From positions 1-64,000 of the forward strand of contig JAUHYP010000006.1 of assembly GCA_030426265.1 (NCBI GenBank): a DNA stretch of 64,000 nt, read 5' to 3'. The stretch is from Gammaproteobacteria bacterium (GTDB lineage Bacteria > Pseudomonadota > Gammaproteobacteria > Xanthomonadales > SZUA-36). Under the pieces are notes generated by a model that made no database searches, was not told where the DNA came from, and saw only the letters and a list, made by a program, of their open reading frames with translations. Positions within the stretch are counted from its first letter, which is position 1, and each line of letters starts with the position of its first letter. The translations under genes were made by a program, and so were the position numbers. Positions 55,144 through 63,789 of this stretch are shown here, piece after piece.

Positions 55144-56393
55144 GTGAAACCCTCCAGGAAGGCGGCGCTGAAACGCTGCAGGTTGTCCCAGCTGAAACCC
55201 GCCAGGGTCAGGGTGGTCTGCAGGGCCTGGCGATCCTCGACCAGCGACGTCGCGCTGAGGTAGCCGTCATAGAGCCCGTCCAGCTTGCGATAGGCGCGCA
55301 CGCACCAGGTGACCTTCATCGGCAGGCCCTGCCCTTCGACGAAGCCCGACTGGCAGCGGAAATTGCTCACCGTGGACTCGTCGCCGCCCAGGCGCAGGCG
55401 CGGGAAATAGCCGCGCTTCTCCAGCTGTCGCCAGAAGCGCAACGGCCCCAGCACTTCGGTGCTGACCACGTCGTGCTGGTAGCCGATGCTGCCGGTGCTC
55501 AGGCTGTTGGACAGGAAGATCTGGTCCCGCGTCTGGCAGGTGTAGTAGACCAGGCTGAGGCGGTTCTCGGCGTCTTCCTCGCTGTTGCCCCAGCAGTTGA
55601 TGAAATCGGCCAGGGCGCCCGGGACCTCGTAGTCCCGCAGCCGGGCCAGGGACAGGTCCCCGCCCAGGGTGCGATCCACCAGTGCCTGCTGGTTCGCCAT
55701 CAGCTGTTCGGTCAGCATGGCGTCGATGCGTTCCGCGCTCGCCGGGCCGTCCACCTCCGTGGACAACAGGTTGACCACGTGGCGAACCGGCACCAGGAAA
55801 CTCACCTGGTTGCCGCCGCCCATGACATTGACCCCCACGACCTGCCCTTCGGCGTCCAGGGTGGGTCCGCCGCTCATGCCGGGGTTCACCGAGCCGGTGA
55901 AATGCAGTTTCTCGTAGAGCGTGTTCTGCCAGTGGCCGTTGAAGGTGCCCTCGACGATGGTGAGGCCGATGTCGAAGGGATAGCCCATGGACCACAGGCG
56001 GGTTCCCTTCGGCGGTTGCGCCGCGGCCGCGCCCAGGGGCGGCCGCTCGAGGCCGTCGGTTCGCAACAAGGCCAGGTCGTGCACCACGTCGACGGCCAGC
56101 AGCTCCAGGCGGCCTTCCTGGCCGTCGTCGGCCACGTAACGCGCCTCGTAACGGCCGGGCTCGTTCACCAGGCCGGCGATGACGTGGTAGTTGCTCACCA
56201 CCCAGTTCCGGCGCCCGGCGAAAAACCCGGAGCCGATGCCCGCCTTGCTGCCGGCAGCCAGGTCCATGAGCCGCACCTGCACCACGCGGTCCTTCCAGTC
56301 CGCGAAGACCTGCTCGGTTTCCTCGGCGGACGCGTGCGCCGCCGCGAGCGCCAGGAACGCGATGAGGAGGAAAAAGCGCCGCACGAGGTTCAA
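55131..56393 (-). CDS. Exported trypsin-like serine protease
   Basis: 420-aa chymotrypsin-fold (S1C-like) protease. Signal peptide MNLVRRFFLLIAFLALAAAHASA. The catalytic triad is visible as His in VVSNYHVIAG, Asp in DVVHDLALLR and Ser in PGMSGGPTL. There is no PDZ domain; the C-terminal 200 residues are a separate, unrecognised module with several Cys (NCWGNSEED, YYTCQTRD, FRCQSGF, TWCVRAYR) likely paired in the periplasm. The start is TTG overlapping the msrC stop (TTGA). It overlaps the FHA gene by 13 nt. Confidence 0.88.
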   Translation of the reverse strand: MNLVRRFFLLIAFLALAAAHASAEETEQVFADWKDRVVQVRLMDLAAGSKAGIGSGFFAGRRNWVVSNYHVIAGLVNEPGRYEARYVADDGQEGRLELLAVDVVHDLALLRTDGLERPPLGAAAAQPPKGTRLWSMGYPFDIGLTIVEGTFNGHWQNTLYEKLHFTGSVNPGMSGGPTLDAEGQVVGVNVMGGGNQVSFLVPVRHVVNLLSTEVDGPASAERIDAMLTEQLMANQQALVDRTLGGDLSLARLRDYEVPGALADFINCWGNSEEDAENRLSLVYYTCQTRDQIFLSNSLSTGSIGYQHDVVSTEVLGPLRFWRQLEKRGYFPRLRLGGDESTVSNFRCQSGFVEGQGLPMKVTWCVRAYRKLDGLYDGYLSATSLVEDRQALQTTLTLAGFSWDNLQRFSAAFLEGFTWDP

Positions 56394-56863
56394 TCCACCG
56401 CCGCCAGCCAGGCGGCGGCGAGCCGTATCAGGCCGGCTTCGTCCGCGGGCGAGAAGCGATCCTTCACGGGACTGTCGATGTCGAGAACGCCGAGCACTTC
56501 GTCGTCGCGGACCAGGGGCAGCACGATCTCGCTCTCGGAATTGGCGTCACAGGCGATATGGCCCTCGAAGGCGTGGACGTCCGCCACCCGCTGGACCTCC
56601 CGCCGCGCCGCCGCCGTTCCGCAAACGCCCTTTCCCATGGGAATGTCCACGCAGGCCGGCAGGCCCTGGAACGGCCCGAGTACGAGGTGATCACCCCGCC
56701 GGAAATAGAAACCGGCCCAGTTCACCCCGCCCAGTTCCTGGTACAGCAGCGCCGACAGGTTCGCCGCGTTGGCGATGCGGTCGCGGGTGACCGACATGAG
56801 CGCGCGCGCCTGTTCCTCGAGCAGAAGCCAGTCGGTGTCCGTTCGTTCGATGGAGTCGCTCAA
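56390..56863 (-). CDS. msrC: Free methionine-(R)-sulfoxide reductase
   Basis: 157-aa single GAF-domain enzyme (YebR/fRMsr type) reducing free methionine-(R)-sulfoxide. The three active cysteines match: ACVDIPMGKGVCGTAAA gives two and HIACDANS the third. GAF landmarks LYQELGGVNWAGFYFRRGDHLVLGPFQG and SEIVLPLVRDDEVLGVLDIDSP are clear. The start is TTG overlapping the upstream methyltransferase stop (TTGA), and its stop overlaps the protease start. Confidence 0.93.
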   Translation of the reverse strand: MSDSIERTDTDWLLLEEQARALMSVTRDRIANAANLSALLYQELGGVNWAGFYFRRGDHLVLGPFQGLPACVDIPMGKGVCGTAAARREVQRVADVHAFEGHIACDANSESEIVLPLVRDDEVLGVLDIDSPVKDRFSPADEAGLIRLAAAWLAAVD

Positions 56864-57474
56864 GATGCCGGATTCCTTTTTCGCAAGACGACGAAGAGAT
56901 TGTTGGCGGGCAATTCGAGGACCTCTTCAAGCCTCATCTGATGCCGTTCTGCTTCGCTTTCAAGCGCCTCGAGCTCACGCAGGCCCTGACGCGGGTCCTG
57001 TTCGCGCAGCATGGCGTCGAAACGCTCGTTGCTCTCTGCCGTCGGATGCCCGGCGCGGATAAACGGGCCGTAAATGAACCAGGCTCCCCCCGGCGCCAGC
57101 GCGTCACCGACGCCGGCCACCATGGCGCACACCGCCGCCCAGCCCATGATATGGGTCGTGTTGGCGGTGTAGGCCGCCTCGAAAGGCCCGGCCGGCCAGG
57201 GCCCCGATGCAACGTCCAGGGCCACCGGTGGGCACAGGCCGGGACCGCCCTCGGCTACGACACGGGCCGCGAGCCCCGGCAGGTTCTCGGGCAACTCGGT
57301 GGGCTGCCAGTGTACGCCCTGCAACTGTCGGGAAAACGCCACGGCGTGCTGACCAGTCCCGGAGCCGATTTCCAGCACCCGCGATCCCGCCGCCAGACGG
57401 GGCGCCAGCGCCTCCAGGATGGGAACGCGGTTTCGCTCGGCGGCGGGTGCGAATGGCAGATCGGGCGAATTCAT
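56860..57474 (-). CDS. DUF938-family SAM methyltransferase-like protein
   Basis: 204-aa protein of the DUF938 family, predicted methyltransferase. The start region FAPAAERNRVPILEALAP and the motif I segment VLEIGSGTGQHAVAFSRQL, followed by WQPTELPENL and YTANTTHIMGWAAVCAMVAGVGDAL, are characteristic. YGPFIRAGHPTAESNERFDAMLREQDP is also conserved. Substrate unknown. It overlaps hutF by four bases (ATGA) upstream and msrC downstream. Confidence 0.92.
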   Translation of the reverse strand: MNSPDLPFAPAAERNRVPILEALAPRLAAGSRVLEIGSGTGQHAVAFSRQLQGVHWQPTELPENLPGLAARVVAEGGPGLCPPVALDVASGPWPAGPFEAAYTANTTHIMGWAAVCAMVAGVGDALAPGGAWFIYGPFIRAGHPTAESNERFDAMLREQDPRQGLRELEALESEAERHQMRLEEVLELPANNLFVVLRKRNPAS

Positions 57475-58832
57475 GTCCTCAGCGCCCGCAGCACCCGATG
57501 ATACGCCGATGCGATGGCGTCCCCGGTCGGATGCCGGCCGCGGTCCAGGCGCTGTTCACCGGCCACCCAGGCGCCCCCGATCATGTCGCGGTCCCCGGCA
57601 AAGACGAAGGCATGCAAGAGGTCGTCGCCCTCCAGGCCGGCGAGCATCGGGTGGTCCTGATCCAGCACGAGCAGGTCAGCGCGTCGGCCCGGCGCCAGGC
57701 GCCCCACGGGCTGGCCCAGGGCCTGCGCGCCACCCTCGGCGGCGGCTTCCCACAGCGCCCGGCCGTTGCCTCCCCCTTCCGGGGCGAGCAGGTTGCGCGC
57801 CCCGTCCCGGAGTCGCTGACTGAATTCCAGGCTGCGCAATTCCTCCGCGGCGTCGACGCGCAGGTTGCTGTCCGAACCCACACCGAAGCGCCCGCCGCGC
57901 TCCAGCCAGGCCGTCGCGCGGAACACGCCGTCACCCAGGTCCGCTTCCGTGGTCGGGCACAGGCCGGCCACGGCGCCGCTTCCCGCCCCATCAGCCAGCT
58001 CCTGTTCGTCCAGATGCGTGGCGTGCACCAGGCACCAGTGTTCATCCACCGGGGCGTTCTCCAGCAGCCAGGCCGTGGGCCGCGCGCCCAGGTGCTGCAG
58101 GCAGGCGGCCACTTCCGCCGGTTGTTCGGCCACGTGGATGTGCACGGGTTCCCCGGCGTCGCGAAGTGTGAGCAACGCCGCCAGGTCATCGCCGTTCACG
58201 GCCCGCAGCGAGTGCGGCGCCACGCCGGTGCGTTGCAGGCGGTCCGCGCCGGTCAGCGCCCGGCAGCGCGACAGCAACTCGGCATAGCGTTCCGGGGTGT
58301 TGTGAAAGCGTCGCTGGCCTTCCGTGACACCCTCCGCCCCGAATCCGCTGCGGCAGTAGAGGACGGGGAGCAATGTCAGCCCCACCCCCACGGCGCCCGC
58401 CGCGGCGCTGACGCGCGCGGCGAGTTCGGCAGGGTCGTCGTAGGCGGCGCCCGCAGGGTCGTGATGCAGGTAGTGGAACTCGGCGTTGCTGGTGTAGCCG
58501 CCCCGCAGCAATTCGAGATAGAGCCCCGCCATGCAGGCCTGGAGGTCTTCGGGCCCGACCCGCGCGGCAACGCGGTACATGGCGTCACGCCAGCTCCAGA
58601 AACTGTCACCTCGGGCGCGCTGTCCGCCCAGGCCCGCCACCAGGCGCTGGAATCCGTGGCTGTGGAGGTTCGGCATGCCGGGAATCACCGCGCCGGCCAG
58701 GCGCTCGTCCCCGTAACGCGCGGGACCCGGGGCGAGGGAGCGGATCATGCCCGCGTCATCGAGGACCAGTGCGGTCTCTTCGAGCCAGCCCTCCGGGGTC
58801 AGCACACTGCGGCAATGGAGTCGGCGACTCAA
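57471..58832 (-). CDS. hutF: Formimidoylglutamate deiminase
   Basis: 453-aa amidohydrolase converting N-formimidoyl-L-glutamate to N-formyl-L-glutamate in the five-step histidine degradation pathway. Metal-binding motifs: NLHSHGFQR at the N-terminus, HIHVAEQ, then VHATHLDE and the late GSDSNLRVD. Substrate-specific segments FWSWRDAMYRVA and FHYLHHDPAG suit HutF. The start is TTG (MSRRLHCRS); the first ATG lies 28 codons in and would remove a conserved strand. hutG is 37 nt upstream. Confidence 0.93.
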   Translation of the reverse strand: MSRRLHCRSVLTPEGWLEETALVLDDAGMIRSLAPGPARYGDERLAGAVIPGMPNLHSHGFQRLVAGLGGQRARGDSFWSWRDAMYRVAARVGPEDLQACMAGLYLELLRGGYTSNAEFHYLHHDPAGAAYDDPAELAARVSAAAGAVGVGLTLLPVLYCRSGFGAEGVTEGQRRFHNTPERYAELLSRCRALTGADRLQRTGVAPHSLRAVNGDDLAALLTLRDAGEPVHIHVAEQPAEVAACLQHLGARPTAWLLENAPVDEHWCLVHATHLDEQELADGAGSGAVAGLCPTTEADLGDGVFRATAWLERGGRFGVGSDSNLRVDAAEELRSLEFSQRLRDGARNLLAPEGGGNGRALWEAAAEGGAQALGQPVGRLAPGRRADLLVLDQDHPMLAGLEGDDLLHAFVFAGDRDMIGGAWVAGEQRLDRGRHPTGDAIASAYHRVLRALRT

Positions 58833-58869
58833 GGGCGTGACCTGCCGCGGCTGGGCTGCGAGCAGCGGT

Positions 58870-59652
58870 TCACCGCGGGCTCCAGTCCATCAGCGCCCCG
58901 GCGAACTTGCGCAGAACCGGCGTCACGGTCGCACGCCGCCCGGCGTCCCGTATCGGGGGTGATTCGCCCATGTAGCAGCGCTGGGCCATTTCCAGCTGCA
59001 GGGCGTGCCGGCCCTCCGAAGGCCGGCCGTGGTGGCGCGTGATGTACCCCCCCTTGAAGCGCGCATCGCGCACCGTCTCGTAGCCCGGCGCGGCCGAAAG
59101 CACGCCCAGGGCCTGTTCGGCCAGGAACGGGTCGGCGCTGGCGCCCGCGTTGGTCCCCAGGTTGAAATGGGGCAGAACGCCGTCAAACAGCGCCGGCACC
59201 TCGCTGCGGATGGAGTGCGCATCCAGCAGCACCGCGTGGCCGTGTTGCGCCACCAGGCGGGACAGCTCGCCTTCCAGGGTCTCGTGATAGGGGCGCCAGT
59301 AGCGTTGGACCCGTTCCGCCACCTCCCGGGCGTCGGGCGGGTCGCCGGCGTACAGCGCATCGCCGTCGAAGGTTTCCATCGGGACCAGGGAGGTGGTGCG
59401 GGACGTATAGAGCGCCGCGTCATCCGGCGCCCGGTTGAGATCGACGACGTAACGCGACCAGCGTGCCGCGATCAGGCCGGCGCCGAGCCCCGAAACGAAA
59501 TCCCAGAGCTCGTCGACGAACCAGTCCGTGTCCGGCAGGTCCGTCGCCGCCGGCGCCAGGCGTGCGGCCATTCCCGCCGGCAGTTCCGTGCCGGCATGGG
59601 GAACGCTCACGAGCAGTGGCGTGTCGCCGGGACGGAAATCGTAGTGGCGCAT
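58870..59652 (-). CDS. hutG: N-formylglutamate deformylase
   Basis: 260-aa zinc amidohydrolase producing glutamate and formate from N-formylglutamate, the step after HutF. The family motifs are VSVPHAGTELP, DWFVDELWDF, RYVVDLNRAPDD, DAHSIRSEVP and the late GYITRHHGRPSEGRHALQLEMAQRCYM. The ATG at 59652 is the first start and fits. It heads the hutG-hutF-DUF938-msrC-protease-FHA operon. The other hut genes (hutH, hutU) are not in the window. Confidence 0.93.
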   Translation of the reverse strand: MRHYDFRPGDTPLLVSVPHAGTELPAGMAARLAPAATDLPDTDWFVDELWDFVSGLGAGLIAARWSRYVVDLNRAPDDAALYTSRTTSLVPMETFDGDALYAGDPPDAREVAERVQRYWRPYHETLEGELSRLVAQHGHAVLLDAHSIRSEVPALFDGVLPHFNLGTNAGASADPFLAEQALGVLSAAPGYETVRDARFKGGYITRHHGRPSEGRHALQLEMAQRCYMGESPPIRDAGRRATVTPVLRKFAGALMDWSPR

Positions 59653-59695
59653 GGGCGTCCGGTCGGGAGGCGTCGAGGGTGGGTTTACGGTAGCG

Positions 59696-59727
59696 GAAAA
59701 AAGAAACCCGGGCGAGGGCCCGGGTTT
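59696..59727 (-). terminator. Strong Rho-independent terminator of the pil operon
   Basis: On the minus strand AAACCCGGGC-CCTC-GCCCGGGTTT forms a perfect 10-bp stem followed by C and six T. It lies about 40 nt beyond the pilQ stop and ends the pilMNOPQ transcript before hutG. A second GC hairpin at 59738-59756 (CGGCGCC/GGCGCCG) precedes it without a U tract. Confidence 0.93.
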
Positions 59728-59767
59728 CCTGGTTCCTCGGCGCCGGCGAGGCGCCGTGACCGGCCGC

Positions 59768-61897
59768 TCAGTTCACCGGCGGACGGTCTTCCACGATCGT
59801 TGGTGACACGAAGATCAGCAGTTCGCGCTTCTGGGTGCTGTTCGCCTTGCGGCGGAACAGCGCGCCCACGCCCGGAATGCTGGACAGGTAAGGCACCTTG
59901 TCCTCGGATCGTGCGGTCTCGTCCTGGAAGATCCCGCCCAGCACCACCGTCTCGCCGTTGTTCACCAGCACGCTGGTGGCCAGTTCGCGGGTGTCGATGG
60001 AAGGGACGGAACCACCGCGGGCGGTTTCGAAGATCTCACCCACCGTGTCCTGCTTCACGTTCAGGTCCAGCTGCACCCGGTTGTCGGGGGTGATCAGCGG
60101 GGTCACCCGCAGTTCCAGCACGGCTTCCTTGAACTGCACGGAGGTGGCGCCGGAGGAGGTGGCTTCCTCGTAGGGAATTTCCACACCCTGCTGGATGAAG
60201 GCCTCGGTCTGGTTGGCCGTGACCACGCGCGGGGTCGAGACCACTTCGCCCTCGCCTTCCGCTTCCAGGGCGGACAGCTCGAGGTCGATCAGCCAGTTGC
60301 CCGTGAGGAAGGACAGGCCGATGCTGCCTGCGCTGCCCTGGGTCACCGGCAGGTTGACGTTGTAACGGTCCGACAGGGCCGGGATGTCCAGCAGGCCGTC
60401 GTCGCGCGGGTCGATCGCGGGGTTCAGGACGTCCGCGCCTTCCCCGGTCCCGGTCACGGCCAGGATGTTGCTGCCGTCATGCAGGGCCGAGACGCCGAAG
60501 CGAACACCCAGCTCGTGGCTGAAGTCGCTGGAGGCGATGACGATGCGTGATTCGATCTGCACCTGGCGAACCGCGCGGTCGAGCTCGGCCACCAGGTCCT
60601 GGATGGCTTCGACGCGATCCGCCGTGTCGGTCACCAGCAGCGTGTTGGTGCGGGCGTCCACGGACACGGAGCCGCGCGGCGACAGCAGCCCGTTCTCCTC
60701 GTCCGCGGAAGTCGCCTTGGCTTCCTCGATGAGGTCGCGAAGTTCCTGGGCGCTGGCGTAGTTGACGCTGATCATCGAGGTGATCAGCGGCTCCAGCTCG
60801 CGCTTGTCCTGGGCGGCCTGCAGCAACTGCTGTTCGCGCGCCGCGATGTCGGCGGTCGGCGCGATCCAGATCACGTTGCCGTTTTCACGCTTGTCGAGGT
60901 TGCGTGCGTCGAGAATGATGTCCAGGGCCTGGTCCCAGGGCACGTTGGTCAGGCGCAGGGTCAGGTTGCCGGACACGTTGTCGGCGACGACGATGTTGAG
61001 GTCGGACACGTCGGCGATCAGCTGGAGCACCGAACGGACCGGGATGTCCTGGAAGTTGAAGGTCACGCGGTCGCCGGTGTAGCTGCGATCCTGGAAGAAC
61101 TCCACGTCCTGGGCTTCTTCCCGGGTGGCCTTGACCTCGGACACCTCGATGATGAGGTCGTTGCCGGACTGGTAGGCGAGGTGTTCGAACACGCCGGCCA
61201 CCATCATGTCCAGGCGGGTGGATTCGCCGCGCTGGGAAACGTCGATGATCTGCACCGGGGTGGCGAAGTCCACCACGTCCAGCACCTGGTTCAGGTTGGA
61301 GGGCAGTTCGGCATTGAATACGTCCACCGTGAGGGCGCCCGCGCTGGCATTGACCGCCACGCTGGCGCCTTCGCCGTTCAGACCCACGATGACGCGGCTC
61401 TGCCCGTCTTCACCGCGGCGGAAGTCCACTTCCTGCACGGAATAGCTGCCGAGGTTGCGCGAAGCCGCCGATGCCGGGGCGGCGGTCGCCGACGCCGTTG
61501 CGGCCGCGGCCGAGCCGTTGGCCACGGTGAGGGTCACGGCGCCCGGGCTGACACGGTAGTCAAACTCGGCGCTCTTCGTGAGGTCCACCAGGACGCGCGT
61601 GCGGCCGCCGGCGGAAAGCGTGGAGAAGCCTTTCACGGAATGCGCATTCACGTTGACCGGCGAGGAGTCGACCTGGCTGGTCGTTTCCGCCATGTCGAGC
61701 ACGATGCGTGCCGGGCTGTCGGTGGCGAACACGCTGACCACCGGTTCCGAACCGGTCGTGCTCACCGTGATCGTCACGTCACCGCCGGGCGCGACTGCGT
61801 AATTGGTGCCGGTGACCTGGGTCTGGGCCCAGGCGGCGCCGGAGGCGACCACGGCCAGCACCAGGACACTGAGTTTGCCGAACTTGAGAATATCCAT
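59768..61897 (-). CDS. pilQ: Type IV pilus secretin PilQ
   Basis: Outer-membrane secretin through which the pilus passes. From the ATG opening MDILKFGKLSVLVLAV (GGGGAAG just upstream) the product is 709 aa with a signal peptide cleaved near AAWAQT. Two AMIN-type repeats (about 35-115 and 150-240, e.g. RIVLDMAE and RVIVGLNGEG) are followed by N-domains (VTFNFQDIPVRSVLQLIADVS) and the secretin core ending PYLSSIPGVGALFRRKANSTQKRELLIFVSPTIV. An upstream ATG at 61957 has its own GAGGG and would add 20 residues. It lies downstream of pilP. Confidence 0.96.
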   Translation of the reverse strand: MDILKFGKLSVLVLAVVASGAAWAQTQVTGTNYAVAPGGDVTITVSTTGSEPVVSVFATDSPARIVLDMAETTSQVDSSPVNVNAHSVKGFSTLSAGGRTRVLVDLTKSAEFDYRVSPGAVTLTVANGSAAAATASATAAPASAASRNLGSYSVQEVDFRRGEDGQSRVIVGLNGEGASVAVNASAGALTVDVFNAELPSNLNQVLDVVDFATPVQIIDVSQRGESTRLDMMVAGVFEHLAYQSGNDLIIEVSEVKATREEAQDVEFFQDRSYTGDRVTFNFQDIPVRSVLQLIADVSDLNIVVADNVSGNLTLRLTNVPWDQALDIILDARNLDKRENGNVIWIAPTADIAAREQQLLQAAQDKRELEPLITSMISVNYASAQELRDLIEEAKATSADEENGLLSPRGSVSVDARTNTLLVTDTADRVEAIQDLVAELDRAVRQVQIESRIVIASSDFSHELGVRFGVSALHDGSNILAVTGTGEGADVLNPAIDPRDDGLLDIPALSDRYNVNLPVTQGSAGSIGLSFLTGNWLIDLELSALEAEGEGEVVSTPRVVTANQTEAFIQQGVEIPYEEATSSGATSVQFKEAVLELRVTPLITPDNRVQLDLNVKQDTVGEIFETARGGSVPSIDTRELATSVLVNNGETVVLGGIFQDETARSEDKVPYLSSIPGVGALFRRKANSTQKRELLIFVSPTIVEDRPPVN

Positions 61898-62006
61898 ATT
61901 TCTTCCCCACTTTCCTGTCGGCGGTCGATCTGCCTTGATCGTGTTGTCGGTTGTCATTGCTCTACCCTCTGGGTCGCGCGACGCTCGGCGCCCCCCGTTG
62001 CCTGGT

Positions 62007-62561
62007 TCAGCCCCCTTCCAGGGCGAGTGATGCATCACGCTGCAGCCAGCCACCGCTGCCGTCGTTGATCAGCTCCGAAAGCTGGATCTCCGAATCGGCA
62101 ATGCCGGTGACCTGGCCATGATTCTTGCCGAGGTAGTCCTCCATGGACACCCGGTGCACCACCCCGTCCGGGTCACGCACCAGCCCCCAGTACGAACCAT
62201 CCTGGGCAAAGGTGCCCACCATGGTCAGCGTGTCAAGCTCGAAACGCTCCAGGTAGTCCTTCGTCCGGTCGAAATCCGGCCGGGGCCCTACCGAACCGGG
62301 CGCACCGCTGGCGACCTGTTCACGATCACTGCCTTCGCTGGAAGAACTGCGGAAGGGGTCGCGACCGGCCAGGCCGTCGTAGCTGTAGGGTGAATAGGTC
62401 TTCACCGGCGGAATGGGCTCGGGCTGGATGGGCTCGCGCGCCTTCACCTCGGCGATGTACTGCTGCAGGTCGCCGAGGTCGCCGGCGCAGGCCGACAGGC
62501 CACAGACTGCCATCAGAGCGAGCATGCCGGGGCGGATGATTTGTGCCGTTTTCATGTTCAT
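62007..62561 (-). CDS. pilP: Type IV pilus inner-membrane lipoprotein PilP
   Basis: 184-aa lipoprotein linking the PilMNO alignment complex to PilQ. The lipobox is GLSACAGD, with Cys at about 25. A proline-rich flexible stretch (PIQPEPIPPVKTYSPYSYDGLAGRDPF) precedes the HR-type beta domain FELDTLTMVGTFAQDGSYWGLVRDPDGVVHRV. The start overlaps the pilO stop (ATGA). Confidence 0.95.
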   Translation of the reverse strand: MNMKTAQIIRPGMLALMAVCGLSACAGDLGDLQQYIAEVKAREPIQPEPIPPVKTYSPYSYDGLAGRDPFRSSSSEGSDREQVASGAPGSVGPRPDFDRTKDYLERFELDTLTMVGTFAQDGSYWGLVRDPDGVVHRVSMEDYLGKNHGQVTGIADSEIQLSELINDGSGGWLQRDASLALEGG

Positions 62562-63187
62562 GGCGCTGCAGCCTCCCCTTCAGCCTGCTGGATCTCGGAC
62601 CCTTCGAGATAGCGATAGGTCTTGACCTGCCCCTCGAGAATCAGGCGCCCTTCCGACGGGCCTTCGTTGGCGCGGCGCAGGGACACGTTGTGCATGGTCA
62701 GGATCACCACCCGGGGCAGGGCGGCCACGGCGTCGACGAATTCGCCGAACTCGTGGTAATTGCCCAGCATGCGGATGGAGATCGGCCGTTCGGCGTAGAA
62801 GTCCTGCTGCGTTTCGGCCAGCGGCTCGAACAGCTGAACATCGATGCCGGCGGCCAGGGCCGACTGGGAGACGTCCACCAGGAGCTTGTCCATTTCGGTC
62901 TTGCTGGGCAGCTGGCGGAACATGGTCTCGAGCAGTTCCTGCATTTCCTCGAGCTGCCGCTCGTAGGCTTCCAGGCTCGCCGCCTTGCGCTGCTTCTCTT
63001 CGAAGTCGGCGCGCAGGGTGAGCTCCTGCTGTTCTTCACGCTCGAGCTGCTCGTACTTGTCCTTGATCATCAGGAAGTAGCCGGCGACCAGCAGGGCGAC
63101 CAGGAGCAGCCCCAGCAGGAAGGTCTTGACCGCCGACGTGGCATTGCCGAGATCGGAGAAGTCGGTATCGCGGAGATCGTTGAGCAT
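62558..63187 (-). CDS. pilO: Type IV pilus alignment protein PilO
   Basis: 209-aa bitopic inner-membrane protein of the PilMNOP complex. A short cytoplasmic tail (MLNDLRDTDFSDLGN) is followed by one helix (FLLGLLLVALLVAGYFLM), a coiled coil (KYEQLEREEQQELTLRADFEEKQRK), and a ferredoxin-like periplasmic domain (QDFYAERPISIRMLGNYHEFGEFVDAVAALPRVVIL). The start overlaps the pilN stop by one base (TGATG). Confidence 0.95.
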   Translation of the reverse strand: MLNDLRDTDFSDLGNATSAVKTFLLGLLLVALLVAGYFLMIKDKYEQLEREEQQELTLRADFEEKQRKAASLEAYERQLEEMQELLETMFRQLPSKTEMDKLLVDVSQSALAAGIDVQLFEPLAETQQDFYAERPISIRMLGNYHEFGEFVDAVAALPRVVILTMHNVSLRRANEGPSEGRLILEGQVKTYRYLEGSEIQQAEGEAAAP

Positions 63188-63789
63188 CAGTTGGACCCCC
63201 CTTCCTCGAACGACTCGAACCCGGCTTCTTCCTGCTCGGAGATCGGCGAACGCAGCCGCACCGCCAGGGAGAACTCGAACGGCTCCTGGGGGTTGGCCGG
63301 ATCCTGTGCGGACCGGACGAAGCTCAGGTCCGGGTCCACGAACAATTCGTTGTCATCCAGCGACTGCAGGTAGGCCGACACCCGGGCGTTCGACTGGCTG
63401 GTGCCGGAGAGGCGCAGGTTCATGCCCTGCTGGGCGATCGCATTCAGTGTCACGCCCATGGGAATGGTCTTGGCGAGCTGGTCGAGCATCTCCACCGTCA
63501 TCGAACGGCTGGCCTGCAGGCGCTCGATGATTTCCTTGCGCGACAGGAGGCGCGCCTTGGTCTCTTCGAGTTCCTCGATGCGCCGGATCTGGACCTGCAG
63601 GCGGCTGATTTCCGCCTGGATGGTCTGGTTGCGCGTGCGCTGCTGGTTGATGGCGCGGTCGAAGGCGAGACTCACCATGAACACGATGACGACGCCGACG
63701 ATGGCGGTCATGAGCGCGGACAGGGCGAACTTCCTCTGCCGCTCCTGGCGGAGTTCCTCGCGCCAGGGTAACAGGTTGATCTTTGCCAT
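63187..63789 (-). CDS. pilN: Type IV pilus assembly protein PilN
   Basis: 200-aa inner-membrane protein whose cytoplasmic start MAKINLLPWREELRQERQRKF carries the conserved INLLPWR motif that binds PilM. One membrane helix follows (ALMTAIVGVVIVFMVSLAF), then a coiled coil (TRNQTIQAEISRLQVQIRRIEELEETK) and a PilO-like periplasmic domain. Start and upstream pilM stop overlap as TGATG. Confidence 0.96.
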   Translation of the reverse strand: MAKINLLPWREELRQERQRKFALSALMTAIVGVVIVFMVSLAFDRAINQQRTRNQTIQAEISRLQVQIRRIEELEETKARLLSRKEIIERLQASRSMTVEMLDQLAKTIPMGVTLNAIAQQGMNLRLSGTSQSNARVSAYLQSLDDNELFVDPDLSFVRSAQDPANPQEPFEFSLAVRLRSPISEQEEAGFESFEEGGSN

